The notes: generated from the letters alone by a model not told the origin. Shown: positions 1 through 8,501, counted from the first letter of the stretch. The stretch is DNA of 64,000 bases from CAZJHD01 sp964545855 (GCA_964545855.1 CAZJHD010000015.1:1-64000); one strand, 5' to 3'. Numbers and translations: made by a program.

Positions 1-21
1 TTCCCGGGACCTCCGACGCTC

Positions 22-1656
22 CTACGGGAACGTCACCGACATCGGATTCGAGGCGAAGGGGATGTTGCCCGCGCCGAAGTCGACGGCGATGACGGTCGTG
101 TAGAGCTTCTGTCCCGTGAACTGCGCGGCGATCGCCGCGGGAATCGCCATGTGAGTCGTGGCGCGGCCGAGGCCGTCGAGCGGGCCTGCGGCGTCGGGGA
201 AGAGCGCGCTGCCGGCGAGGCCCGCCGCCTCGTCGGTCGTGCCATCGAAGACGAGCGGCACGAGGGGCCAGCCGGTGAACGGGAAGAATGAGCCCGGCTC
301 GACGCCCGAGCCGCCATAGAGCTGGACGTAGGTGAGGCCCGCGTTGGGGACGCCCGCGTCGATCTCGAAGGTCACCGAGAAACCGCTCGCATCGTTCGCC
401 GTGGACGAGACATCGAGCCCGCGCGACATGAGCGTGCATTGAGAGAGGAGCGAGATGCCGCTCGCCGTGGCTCGGAACCACTCGGAGCGGCCATCGCCCG
501 TCACGTCGGGAGTCGCGAAGAGCACGGAGGTCGCGGCGCCGATGAGCACGTGCTCGTCGAGGAGGGCGCCCGCCTGCGTCACGACGCGTACGTGGCTGTC
601 GGCCATGAGGAATCCCTCGCTCCAGTGGTAGACGAGCTCGTCGAAGCCGTCGCCGTCCATGTCGGGAACGGACGCGAGGGAGCTTCCGGCGCCCGCGTTG
701 TTGGCGGGCCCGTCGAGCGTGAGGATCGGGATCGACGACCCATCGAGGAGTTCGATGCGGCCGTTGTTGGAGAAGCCGCCCGAGTCGAAGCTCGTGCGGG
801 CGATGGCGACGCGGATGCCGCCGCTCCCGGTGCGCAGCAGGGCGAGGTTCGCCTTCGTGTGGCTCCCCGCAGGCGAGTCCTGGTAGAGCGTCGCCGTCGT
901 GACGCCGGAGATGGGCGCGGCGTAGACGCGGCTGCCCACGTCGCCGGCGTAGATCGCGCCGGAATCCGGGCGCGTCGCGAGCACCTCGCCGAGCCGCTGG
1001 CCGGCGATGGGCCCCTGGGAGTAGCCGAGGAGGGCGCCGGTCGCGCCGTTCAGGAGCAGGACGCGCCCACGGGTGAGGAGCACGTCGCTGAAGCCGGGCT
1101 CGCCGACGGCGAGCTCGCGGACGCCATCGCCGGTCGTGTCGGCGACGGCGCCCACCGTGAAGCCGAGCCTGTTCAGGCTCGCGAGACCATCGACGGTCCA
1201 GAGCACCGCTCCCGTCGCACCGGAGAAGACCTGCACGCGCCCGTTCTGATTGAGGCCGTTCGTGCTGAGTCGCGAGGAGCTGATCGCGAGATCGCGAACG
1301 CCATCGCCGTTGGCATCGCCCACGTCGCCCATCGCGAGACCGAACAGCGCTCCCGAGGCGATGCCATCGAACGTGCGCACGAGCTGCGCGCTCCGCCCCG
1401 AGTAGACGTACACGCGCCCGATGGCGCCGCCGAAGGGAGGCCAGTTCTGCGCGGCGACGGCGAAATCGGCCCATCCGTCGCCGTCGTGGTCGTCCAGGGG
1501 GATCCCGTAGGCCCCGAACGTCCCGGACGAGGCGGCGTTGAGGCCGTTGTTCGCACGCTGGTGGGGCAAGCGCGTCTGCGCCGCGGCGGCGCCGGCGAGG
1601 GAGGCGACGAAGAAGGAGAGCGCGAGGAAGGAGAAGGATCGTCGGGTGCGTCGCAT
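22..1656 (-). CDS. Secreted FG-GAP (integrin-alpha-like) repeat protein
   Basis: Predicted 544-residue exported protein. The start chosen is the ATG at 1656, because it is followed by an Arg-rich n-region, a hydrophobic stretch (SFLALSFFVASLAGAAAA) and an AQT cleavage site; the longer open frame upstream overlaps the divergent peptidase gene. At least five calcium-binding FG-GAP/VCBS type loops of the form DxDGDGxxDhxV are visible, for example DDHDGDGWADFAVAA, DANGDGVRDLAIS and DMDGDGFDELVY, which together would form a beta-propeller. The last 60 or so residues form a separate tail ending SNPMSVTFP, similar in style to the tails of two other secreted proteins in this window. FG-GAP proteins usually act outside the cell in adhesion or ligand binding; the specific role here is unknown. 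It is divergent from the M28 peptidase gene with a 150-bp shared upstream region. Confidence 0.85.
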   Translation of the reverse strand: MRRTRRSFSFLALSFFVASLAGAAAAQTRLPHQRANNGLNAASSGTFGAYGIPLDDHDGDGWADFAVAAQNWPPFGGAIGRVYVYSGRSAQLVRTFDGIASGALFGLAMGDVGDANGDGVRDLAISSSRLSTNGLNQNGRVQVFSGATGAVLWTVDGLASLNRLGFTVGAVADTTGDGVRELAVGEPGFSDVLLTRGRVLLLNGATGALLGYSQGPIAGQRLGEVLATRPDSGAIYAGDVGSRVYAAPISGVTTATLYQDSPAGSHTKANLALLRTGSGGIRVAIARTSFDSGGFSNNGRIELLDGSSIPILTLDGPANNAGAGSSLASVPDMDGDGFDELVYHWSEGFLMADSHVRVVTQAGALLDEHVLIGAATSVLFATPDVTGDGRSEWFRATASGISLLSQCTLMSRGLDVSSTANDASGFSVTFEIDAGVPNAGLTYVQLYGGSGVEPGSFFPFTGWPLVPLVFDGTTDEAAGLAGSALFPDAAGPLDGLGRATTHMAIPAAIAAQFTGQKLYTTVIAVDFGAGNIPFASNPMSVTFP

Positions 1657-1806
1657 GGAGTCGTTTCGGTGAGGATCTCGATGGGCGGGTCGTGTGGACC
1701 TCCCTTCCATCGGTGCCCCGCCGCGACGCCGACAGGCCTTTTTCGAAACGCCCCCGGTCCGAGGTCCGCGGCCCAGAATGCGGCCGTCCCCCGACCCGAA
1801 GGCTCC

Positions 1807-2832
1807 ATGCGCCGCACGATCCTCCTCTCCGCCGCCCTGCTCGCGGTGACCGCGTGCCGCTCGCTCGACCGCCGTGACGACGTCGCCGCGGCCGTCGAAC
1901 CCGTGAGCGAGGCCCGCCTGCGGGCCCACGTGGAGGCGCTCGTGGCGATCGGTCCGCGTCCCGCCGCCGACGCGGAGGCGACGCGCGCCACGCTCGCGTA
2001 CCTGCGCGCGCAGATCGAGGCGCTCGGCCTCGCGCCCATCGAAGAGCGTTTCTCCGACGGCGGATTCCGACGCCAGCTCGTCCGCAGCGAAGGTGGCGGC
2101 GCCGGCTACGTCGCAACGCTCGGGGAGCCCCGCGACCAGGTGAACCTCCTCGTGGAGCTCCCGGGAACCGATCCGAGCCTTCCGGTCGCCGAGTGGGGCG
2201 CGCACTACGACTCCGTCGGTCTCTCTCCGGGCGCCGACGACAACGCGAGCGGCGCGGCGGTTCTGCTGGAGATGGCGCGCGTGCTGGCGGCGCACCGAGG
2301 CGAGCGGACGGTGCGGCTCTGCTTCTTCGCCATGGAGGAGGAGGGGCTGCGCGGGAGCCGGCACCACGCCGACCGGCTGGCGGAGCGCCCGGAGACGCGC
2401 GTCGACGGGATCGTCGTGCTCGACATGGTGGGGTTCGCGTCGCGCGCGGCCGAATCGCAGCGGGACCCGGTCCCGGGGATCCTCTTCTTCCTCGGCTTCG
2501 GCGACGTGGCGGACTTCCTGCTGGTCGCCGGCAACAACGCGTCGGGCGCGCTCGGGAATCTGGTGGAGGAGGCGATCGACGCCTACGCGCCGGGTCTCCC
2601 CTACTACAGCGCGAACCGGATGGCGGGGATGTTCGAGGACAGCAAGCGGAGCGACCACGCGAACTACTGGCGCCACGGGATGCGCGGCGTGCTGCTGTCG
2701 GACACGGCGGAGTTTCGCAATCCCCACTACCACCGGCCCAGCGATCTCCCGGAGACGCTCGACTACGCGTTCATGCACTCGGTCGCGCGCGCCTGCTCAG
2801 CGGCGGCGCTGCACTGGGCGCGGATGGAGTGA
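1807..2832 (+). CDS. M28-family zinc aminopeptidase, lipoprotein
   Basis: Predicted 341-residue di-zinc exopeptidase of family M28. The ATG at 1807 gives a lipoprotein signal with a lipobox ending VTAC, so the enzyme is probably anchored on the outer side of a membrane. Family metal and catalytic residues are all visible: His133 in AHYDS, Asp144 in GADDNASG, the Glu pair in MEEEG at about 177-179, Asp in LDMVGF and the final His in NPHYHRPSD. The expected role is removal of N-terminal amino acids from peptides, or of glutaminyl groups as in glutaminyl cyclase-like members; the sequence alone does not separate these. The stop codon lies only two bases before the palindromic element at 2835. 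Confidence 0.88.
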   Translation: MRRTILLSAALLAVTACRSLDRRDDVAAAVEPVSEARLRAHVEALVAIGPRPAADAEATRATLAYLRAQIEALGLAPIEERFSDGGFRRQLVRSEGGGAGYVATLGEPRDQVNLLVELPGTDPSLPVAEWGAHYDSVGLSPGADDNASGAAVLLEMARVLAAHRGERTVRLCFFAMEEEGLRGSRHHADRLAERPETRVDGIVVLDMVGFASRAAESQRDPVPGILFFLGFGDVADFLLVAGNNASGALGNLVEEAIDAYAPGLPYYSANRMAGMFEDSKRSDHANYWRHGMRGVLLSDTAEFRNPHYHRPSDLPETLDYAFMHSVARACSAAALHWARME

Positions 2833-2834
2833 GC

Positions 2835-2935
2835 CCCGGGAAAGGGGTCAGACCCAATTCTCCTCCGCGCTCTCTCGCGCACGCGGCGCGCACGAGAGAG
2901 CGCGGAGGAGAATTGGGTCTGACCCCTTTCCCGGG
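2835..2935. repeat. Perfect 43-bp-arm palindrome, copy 1 of a repeat family
   Basis: Two 43-base arms (2835-2877 and 2893-2935) are exact reverse complements around a 15-base GC-rich loop. The outer 20 bases of each arm (CCGGGAAAGGGGTCAGACCC) recur in a second element at 6698-6795, but the inner arm differs. The outer arm holds its own small palindrome, GGGTCAGACCC. It sits between the convergent ends of the M28 and SMP-30 genes, so it could also act as a bidirectional terminator. Its form resembles palindromic REP/MITE-like units, but no transposase is present in the window. Confidence 0.92.
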
Positions 2936-2952
2936 AGCGCGGCCCGACGTGA

Positions 2953-4611
2953 TTACTTCGCCGTGCCCGCCGACGCGTCGCGCGGACGCGTCGCGAAGGA
3001 CGACCCCGGCACGCTCACGCGCAGCCGGTAGAGACCCGTGCGCGCCGTGAGGAAGAGCGTCCGGCCGTCCTCGCCCCAGGCGAAGTTGGCCGGCAGCTCC
3101 GGGCCGCGGATCGTGCCGAGATGCTCGCCCGACGCCGACAGCACCCAGATCCCGCCGGGGCCCGAGACGTAGAGGTTGCCGCGCGCGTCCACCTCGAGAC
3201 CGTCGAGCGCCTCTTCGTAGGGAGCGGCGCCCATGTCGAAGAAGACGCGGCCGTCCGAGAGCGTGCCGTCCTCGGCGACGGCGTAGCGCATGACGACCTT
3301 CATCTTCGGATCCCAGTCGGTCACGTAGAGGGAACGCTCGTCCGGCGAGAAGGCGACGCCGTTCGGACCCGTGAGGTCCGCCGTCGCGAGGGTGAGCTTC
3401 CCGTCGCGCAGGCAGTAGACGCCGGTCACCGGGAGCTCGCGGCGTGGGTCGTCGTGGAACTTCGGCAAGCCGAAGGGCGGATCGCTGAAGAAGAGCGTCC
3501 CGTCGGAGCGGAGGATCACGTCGTTCGGGCTGTTCAGGCGCTTCCCCTCGAAGCGGTCCGCGAGGACCGTGATCGAGCCGTCGCGCTCGAGCCGCGTGAC
3601 GCGGCGGTTGCCGTGCTCGCAGATCACGAGCCGCCCCTCCGCGTCGAGGCCGAGGCCGTTGGAGCCCGGCTGCCGGAAGAGCGCGATGTCGGCGCCGCTG
3701 TAGCCGCTCTTCGTGCGGAAGACGGAGACGCCGTCGTCGGCGGACCAGCGGTAGATCCGGTTCGCGTTGGGATCGCTGAAGAGGAGGTAGCCGTCGGGAT
3801 GCCACACGGGCCCTTCCGAGAACTCGAAGCCGCCGGCGAGCTTCTCGATCCTCGAGTCCGGCGGCACGAGGGCGTCGAGCGCGGGCGCGACGCGGACGAT
3901 CTCCGTCGCCACCTCGCGGCCCGGCTTCGCCGCCGCGGCCGTGTGGACGTCGAGCGTCGCCGAGCGCACCCAGAGGAAGTTGCCCGGCGGGTTCGAGAGC
4001 GGACCGTTCGCCGCGAGGACGGCGATCGTGTACCGCGTGCCGGGTTTCGCGTCGCGCGTGACGACGACGCGGTTCGGCGCGTTGAAGCCGGCGACGAGCG
4101 AGCCGCCGACTTGGCCGAGGGCCTTCGGGAGCTGGCCATCGACCCACACCTCGGCGTAGTCGTCGACCACGATCTCGAAGACGAGCGTCGAGCCAGCGAC
4201 CGGAAGAGCCCCGATCTTCTCGGGCACCGTGAAGCGCAGCCGGTACCAGCCGAAGCAGAGGCGGCCGTCGGAGCGGCGCGTCTCCACCTCGGGCGGTGCC
4301 AGCACCTCCCAGCCGGAATCGTCGAAGCCGGCGGCGCCGGCCTTCGGCTCGAGGTCGTGCGTGCGATTCGGCGGGCCCGAGGGCTTCCGGTCGGGTCCCG
4401 GCGCGCGGTGCTCCACCTCGACGATCCGCGCGTTCGACCAGCGCCACTGCGCGCCGACGAGGGCCGCGCCCTCCTCGGTGCGGAGATCCACGATGGCGTC
4501 GGGCCTCCGGTCGATCGCGGGACGGCGATCGTCTCCGGAGAACGCCGCCGCCGCGGGCGCGAGTCCCGCGGCGACGACGAGGAGCCCGGCGATGGCTCCG
4601 AGGCGACTCAT
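2953..4611 (-). CDS. SMP-30/gluconolactonase-family beta-propeller protein, secreted
   Basis: Predicted 552-residue exported protein. It begins with a signal peptide (LVVAAGLAPAAAAFS). An N-terminal part (about 55-225) looks like a jelly-roll, galactose-binding-like module with QWRWSNARIVEVEH and WVDGQLPKALG. The C-terminal 300 residues are a typical SMP-30/gluconolactonase/LRE propeller, with FSEGPVWHPDGYLLFSDP, the metal-site region RLNSPNDVILRSDG and the GPNGVAFSPDE motif. Members hydrolyse sugar lactones or related esters using one divalent metal; the substrate cannot be read here. The ATG at 4611 overlaps the stop of the upstream HbpS/GlcG-cupin gene by four bases (ATGA), so the two are probably translationally coupled. 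Confidence 0.87.
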   Translation of the reverse strand: MSRLGAIAGLLVVAAGLAPAAAAFSGDDRRPAIDRRPDAIVDLRTEEGAALVGAQWRWSNARIVEVEHRAPGPDRKPSGPPNRTHDLEPKAGAAGFDDSGWEVLAPPEVETRRSDGRLCFGWYRLRFTVPEKIGALPVAGSTLVFEIVVDDYAEVWVDGQLPKALGQVGGSLVAGFNAPNRVVVTRDAKPGTRYTIAVLAANGPLSNPPGNFLWVRSATLDVHTAAAAKPGREVATEIVRVAPALDALVPPDSRIEKLAGGFEFSEGPVWHPDGYLLFSDPNANRIYRWSADDGVSVFRTKSGYSGADIALFRQPGSNGLGLDAEGRLVICEHGNRRVTRLERDGSITVLADRFEGKRLNSPNDVILRSDGTLFFSDPPFGLPKFHDDPRRELPVTGVYCLRDGKLTLATADLTGPNGVAFSPDERSLYVTDWDPKMKVVMRYAVAEDGTLSDGRVFFDMGAAPYEEALDGLEVDARGNLYVSGPGGIWVLSASGEHLGTIRGPELPANFAWGEDGRTLFLTARTGLYRLRVSVPGSSFATRPRDASAGTAK

Positions 4612-5552
4612 CGCGCCACCTCCTGGTTCCGCACCTTCACGACGTAGTAGAGGAACGGGCCGTCGACGCTCTGGAACCAGTGGGGCATGCCCGCCGGCAC
4701 CACGACGACGTCGCCCTTCGCGAGCGGGCGCGACGTGCCGCCCTCGACGCCCGTGCCGCGCGTCTCGCCAGGAGCCGTCGTCCTGCCGCCGACGACTTGG
4801 CCGCCGGTCACGAGCGTGGCGCGGCCGTCGAGCACGTGGATCACGTCGGTCTCGCCGGCGTGGATCTCCGCCTGACCGGCCGACTCGCGCCGGCTCGCAT
4901 GGATCGCGAATCGGCCGTCGGGACTCTCGAAGAGCACCGATCCCTTCGCGAAGGCCGCCGAGACGGCGGCGCTCTCGAAGTAGGCGGCGCCCGCCGTGGA
5001 GGCCGAGGCGTCCTTCGCGACGGCGCGCCCGAGGGCGCCCGCCGCCGCCGTCGCGATCTCGTCGTCCTGCGCCGCGCTCGCGGCGCCGCTCACGCCGACG
5101 GCGCCGACTACCTGCCCGTCGACGACGATCGGCACTCCACCCTGGAGCGGCGTGAACTCGGGGAGCGTCGTCATCGACGTGCGCCCGTCGTTGACGATCT
5201 TCTCGAAGACGCTCGTCGGCTTGCGGAAGACGGCAGCCGTCTTCGCCTTTCCGATGGAGACGGTGGGTGCCCAGGGGAACGTGCCGTCGAGGCGCTCGAG
5301 GCAGAGCAGGAGCCCGCCGTCGTCGACGACGGCGATGGCGGCCGTGCCGTTCTTCGACTTCGCGTCGGCGACCGCCGCGTCGAGGACGCGTCGCGCGCCT
5401 TCGAGAGTCAGGACCGGCTTCACGGCCGTGGCCGTGGTCGCCGTGCGTGCGGCGGGTGCCGGCTCGGGTGCCGGCGTCGTCGCGTGGTCGATCACGAACC
5501 CGCTCGCGACGAAGATCGTCGCGCCGAGCCCGAGGAGGGGAAGAGCGTTCAT
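4608..5552 (-). CDS. HbpS/GlcG haem-binding-like domain fused to a cupin, exported
   Basis: Predicted 314-residue protein starting at the ATG at 5552 with an N-terminal hydrophobic signal or anchor (LPLLGLGATIFVASGFVI). Residues about 45-185 match the GlcG/HbpS family (PF03928), with LTLEGARRVLDAAVADAK, AIAVVDDGG, SIGKAKTAAVF and the GGVPIVVDGQVVGAVGVSG signature. HbpS proteins bind and degrade haem outside the cell. Residues about 205-314 are a cupin with HAGETDVIHVLDG and VPAGMPHWFQ, which provide candidate metal-binding His and Glu residues. The fusion is the middle gene of a leftward three-gene cassette: the gap to the upstream DM13-like gene is 47 bases, and it overlaps the SMP-30 gene by four. 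Haem binding is inferred from the family, not shown. Confidence 0.82.
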   Translation of the reverse strand: MNALPLLGLGATIFVASGFVIDHATTPAPEPAPAARTATTATAVKPVLTLEGARRVLDAAVADAKSKNGTAAIAVVDDGGLLLCLERLDGTFPWAPTVSIGKAKTAAVFRKPTSVFEKIVNDGRTSMTTLPEFTPLQGGVPIVVDGQVVGAVGVSGAASAAQDDEIATAAAGALGRAVAKDASASTAGAAYFESAAVSAAFAKGSVLFESPDGRFAIHASRRESAGQAEIHAGETDVIHVLDGRATLVTGGQVVGGRTTAPGETRGTGVEGGTSRPLAKGDVVVVPAGMPHWFQSVDGPFLYYVVKVRNQEVAR

Positions 5553-5599
5553 GGGGTCGTCCTCGCGGAGTGTGGGGCGTGGGAAGCGCGGGGCCGCGC

Positions 5600-6385
5600 T
5601 CACGGGACGGGGGCCGAGAAGGAGGCTTCGCCGAGGAGCGTTTCCGCGAAGGCGCACCAGATCTGCACCTTCGACACGTCCGCGATGGAGTCCGGCAGAA
5701 CGATCGAGCGGTGCTCGACGTCGCCCTTGATCTTCAGGCGCTGGAGCAGGTGGACGTTCCCGCGGGAGTCGACGACCTGCCAGTGGGGCGCCGGCGTGTC
5801 GGGGATCACGAAGTCGGGCGAGAGCGTGAGCACGTTCTTGCCACCCTCGACGGTGTGCGTGACGAAGCCCTTGTTGGCCTTCGCGCCGGCGAAGGCCGTG
5901 CTCTCGTGGCGATGGTTGCCCGGGAGCATCACGACCGAGTCGAAGGTCGTCTCGCCGAGATTCACCTCCGCGAAGGCGCACCAGATCTGCACCTTCGCCA
6001 CGTCGAGGACGTAGGAAGGCACCTCGATCGACTTGTTGAGCTTGTCGCCCTTGATGACGAGGCGCTGGAGCAGGTGGGCCTGTCCGCGCGAGTCGACGAC
6101 CTGCCAGTGGGGCGCCGGCGTCTCCGGAACCTCGAAGTCGTCGGAGAGCGTGAGCACGAGAGCGTGGCCCTTCTCGGAGACCGAGACCGTGCCGCCGTTC
6201 ACCTTCACGCCGGAGAACGGCTTGCTGGTGCGCGGGCGCAGCGCGGCGCCCGCGTTCACGACGCTCGCGTGGCGCGAGTGGGTGGCGTGCTCGGGGGACT
6301 GGCTCGCCATGGCCGAGGCGCAGGACGGGAGCGTGGACGCGCCGACGAGGAGCAGGGAGGTGGCGAGGATCGAGAGACGAGACAT
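5600..6385 (-). CDS. Tandem DM13-like protein, probable lipoprotein
   Basis: Predicted 261-residue exported protein, with a signal ending LPSC (Cys22) that could be lipidated. Two copies of a roughly 85-residue unit follow (about 57-148 and 164-257). They share AFxGxKxNxG, PAPHWQVVDSRG, HLLQRLxIKGD and a C-terminal VQIWCAFAE with one invariant Cys each (Cys136, Cys244). The Trp-Cys near the end and the overall strand pattern resemble the DM13 domain (PF10517), which is proposed to take part in extracellular electron transfer through its conserved Cys. A clear GGAAGGA ribosome-binding site precedes the ATG at 6385. It is the first gene of the cassette with the HbpS/GlcG-cupin and SMP-30 genes. 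The DM13 assignment is by motif only. Confidence 0.62.
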   Translation of the reverse strand: MSRLSILATSLLLVGASTLPSCASAMASQSPEHATHSRHASVVNAGAALRPRTSKPFSGVKVNGGTVSVSEKGHALVLTLSDDFEVPETPAPHWQVVDSRGQAHLLQRLVIKGDKLNKSIEVPSYVLDVAKVQIWCAFAEVNLGETTFDSVVMLPGNHRHESTAFAGAKANKGFVTHTVEGGKNVLTLSPDFVIPDTPAPHWQVVDSRGNVHLLQRLKIKGDVEHRSIVLPDSIADVSKVQIWCAFAETLLGEASFSAPVP

Positions 6386-6442
6386 GGGTTCCTTCCTCGG
6401 CGGATCGCGCCGAAGTTCGATGGGATGGATGGGATCGGCGGA

Positions 6443-6603
6443 GAGGTCGTGAAGAGATCGCCGCCGCTGGCCCGAGGCCGAGCGAGAGCGAGCGAGACGA
6501 GGCGCGACGACGACGCAACTCGGAGAGAGTTGCGGAGCAGGAGCAACGAAGCCGCAGCCGCCCGCAGACGGCGGTCACCCGGCGCCGATTTCTTCACGAC
6601 CTC
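6443..6603. repeat. 161-bp element with 21-bp terminal inverted repeats and a central hairpin
   Basis: The sequence at 6443-6463 (GAGGTCGTGAAGAGATCGCC and one more base) is the reverse complement of 6583-6603 at 19 of 21 positions. Exactly midway, 6514-6521 and 6527-6534 form a perfect 8-bp hairpin (CGCAACTC / GAGTTGCG) with a 5-base loop. The parts in between are not clearly complementary. The symmetry suggests a degenerate miniature mobile element or a large regulatory fold. No target-site duplication was recognised. Confidence 0.6.
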
Positions 6604-6697
6604 GGGGCCCTTCCCGGGGAGTCGGGCCGCCGGCCGCCTTCGATGCACCTCCTCGCGGACCGTTTCGGCGCCGCGCGTTCGCGCGTGAGCGCTGCGA

Positions 6698-6795
6698 GCC
6701 GGGAAAGGGGTCAGGCCCCGTTTCTCTCTCTCGTGCGCGCCGCGTGCGGCGCGCACGAGAGAGAGAGAGAAACGGGGTCTGACCCCTTTCCCGGC
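6698..6795. repeat. Palindromic element, copy 2 of the repeat family
   Basis: The outer arms are the same as those at 2835-2935 (GCCGGGAAAGGGGTCAG...), with one G/T mismatch at 6715. The inner arms are a CT tract plus GTGCGCGCC, self-complementary within this copy apart from a 4-base length difference in the GA tract. The loop-side sequence GCGGCGCGCACGAGAGAG is shared with copy 1. Here the element lies upstream of hflX, not between convergent genes, so termination cannot be its only role. Confidence 0.88.
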
Positions 6796-6832
6796 CGACT
6801 GCACTTCCCGCCGCCCCGCGCTCCGCCTCGGG

Positions 6833-6838
6833 TACTCT
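6833..6838 (+). promoter_or_regulatory. Candidate -10 box for hflX
   Basis: TACTCT lies 10 bases before the hflX ATG and no Shine-Dalgarno sequence is visible. Transcription from here would give a leaderless or nearly leaderless message. The same spacing is seen before several other genes in this window. Confidence 0.4.
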
Positions 6839-6848
6839 CGCGCCCCCC

Positions 6849-8501
6849 ATGGGTGATCGCCTCCACGGCCGCGTGAGCGGCCTCGCCGCGTCCGAGCTGA
6901 AGGCGCTCGAGAATCTCTACCGGCGACGGCTGGAGCCCGAGCGCGCCGTGACGCACGAGCTGGCGCGCGAGCTCGCCGGCATCACGGCGCGCATCGGCCG
7001 CAACGTCGGCGTCGTGATCGACCGCCGCGGGCGCCTGATCGACGTCTCCGTCGGCGACGCGCTGGAGGTCCCCTATCCGGCAGCCTCCGCCGCCGACGCG
7101 CGCAAGGAGGGACGCCTCTGCGGCCTGCGGTTCGTGCGCACGAAGCCCGAGAACACGTCCGTCGGCCACGCCGACCGCCTCGTCCTCACGAAGTACGGCC
7201 TCGACGCGCTCGTCTTCGTCGGCGTCGACCGCGGAGGCACGCCGCGCTCCGTGAAGCTCGGGATGATCTACCCGCCGGGCATGGGCGAGCCCATCGAGTG
7301 GCTCGAGTGGGCGCCCTCGGCGATCCCCGACGACTTCCTCGAGCGCGTGAAGGCCCGCGAGGACGAGCTCTCGCGCACCACGGAGCGCGGCAAGAAACTC
7401 GACCCGATCGACCGGGCGCTCCTGGTGGGCGTCACGACGGGACCGCCGGCCGCCGCGCGCGAGTCGCTGGCGGAGCTGTCGGAGCTCGCGCGCTCCTGCG
7501 GGATGGTGGTGGTCGACCGGCTCCTCCAGCGCCGCGAGCGCGTGCATCCGGCGACGCTCGTCGGCTCCGGTTTCCTGGAGGAGCTCGTGCACCGCGCCGC
7601 CGTCGAGAACGTCGGGCGGCTCGTCGTCGACGGCGAGCTCACGCCGATGCAGGCGCGCAACATCGAGCGGCAGTCGGGCCTCGCGGTGATGGATCGGACG
7701 ATGCTGATCCTCGAGATCTTCGGACGCCGCGCGGTCACGACGGACGGGAAGCTCCGCGTCGATCTCGCGAAGCTCCGCTACCTGGGGCCCCACCTGCAGG
7801 GCAAGGGCATCGACCTCTCGCGGCTCGGCGGCGGCAAGGGTCGCTCGCGCGGCGCCGGCGAGATGAAGCTCGAGATGGACCGGCGCACGCTCCGCGACAA
7901 CATCGTGAAGCTCGAGAAGCAGATCGCCGCCATCGGCAAGCGCCGCGCGGAGCAGCGCAAACGCCGGCTCGGGGCGAACGTGCCCCAGGTGGCGCTGATC
8001 GGCTACACGAACGCGGGCAAGTCGACGCTCTTCAATGCGCTCACGGGGGCCGGCGTGCTCGCGGAAGACCTCCTCTTCGCGACGCTGGAGACGACGACGC
8101 GACGCGCACGCCTTCCGAGGGGCACCGAGTGCGTGTTCATCGACACCGTTGGATTCATCCGCGACCTCCCGGAAGGCCTGCTCGACGCCTTCCGCGCGAC
8201 GATCGAGGAGATCGACGGCTCGCACCTGCTCCTCCACGTGGTCGACGCGTCGAACGAGGCCTTCGCGCGGCAGATCGACGCCGTCGACGCGACCCTGCGC
8301 GAGCTCGGGTTCGACTGGATCCCGAAGATGCTCGTCTTCAACAAGCGCGACCGGATCGACGAGGCCGAGATGCGCCCGATCGTCGACGAGCGCCGCGGCA
8401 TCCTGCTCTCCTCGAAGGACCCGGCCGACGTGGCCGGTCTCGCCCGCCTCGTGGAGCTGCGCCTCGCCGAGGTCGGCGCCGGCCACGACGATCGGCGGTG
8501 A
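6849..8501 (+). CDS. hflX: GTPase HflX (long form)
   Basis: Predicted 550-residue ribosome-associated GTPase of the Obg-HflX superfamily. After an extra N-terminal domain (about 1-185), the HflX domain starts near ALLVGVTTGP and contains the Gly-rich linker LSRLGGGKGRSRGAGEMKLE. The G domain has G1 GYTNAGKST at about 385-393, G3 DTVGF and G4 NKRD, followed by a short C-terminal tail. HflX splits stalled or hibernating ribosomes in bacteria, especially after heat shock. Typical bacterial proteins are near 430 residues; the longer form with this N-terminal domain is known in several phyla. It is followed by a 61-bp gap before the ABC transporter operon. Confidence 0.95.
   Translation: MGDRLHGRVSGLAASELKALENLYRRRLEPERAVTHELARELAGITARIGRNVGVVIDRRGRLIDVSVGDALEVPYPAASAADARKEGRLCGLRFVRTKPENTSVGHADRLVLTKYGLDALVFVGVDRGGTPRSVKLGMIYPPGMGEPIEWLEWAPSAIPDDFLERVKAREDELSRTTERGKKLDPIDRALLVGVTTGPPAAARESLAELSELARSCGMVVVDRLLQRRERVHPATLVGSGFLEELVHRAAVENVGRLVVDGELTPMQARNIERQSGLAVMDRTMLILEIFGRRAVTTDGKLRVDLAKLRYLGPHLQGKGIDLSRLGGGKGRSRGAGEMKLEMDRRTLRDNIVKLEKQIAAIGKRRAEQRKRRLGANVPQVALIGYTNAGKSTLFNALTGAGVLAEDLLFATLETTTRRARLPRGTECVFIDTVGFIRDLPEGLLDAFRATIEEIDGSHLLLHVVDASNEAFARQIDAVDATLRELGFDWIPKMLVFNKRDRIDEAEMRPIVDERRGILLSSKDPADVAGLARLVELRLAEVGAGHDDRR

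Larger units (their letters stand above)
6386..6848. other. 463-bp divergent intergenic region with nested inverted repeats
   Basis: No convincing gene is present. The region holds the start and ribosome-binding site of the leftward DM13-like gene, an inverted-repeat element (6443-6603), a second palindromic element (6698-6795) and a -10-like hexamer close to the hflX start. Short open frames that cross the palindromes are of low-complexity Arg/Glu content and are not believed. Confidence 0.7.

Noticed and set aside
1..21. TTCCCGGGA at the left edge, similar to the right end of the palindrome family.
   Set aside because: Only eight bases match, and similar strings occur by chance (for example near 6609). 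The rest would lie outside the window.
2835..2935. Copy 1 palindrome as an ordinary intrinsic terminator.
   Set aside because: It fits the convergent position, but the stem is far longer than usual, has no T-tract, and its relative lies upstream of hflX instead of between gene ends.
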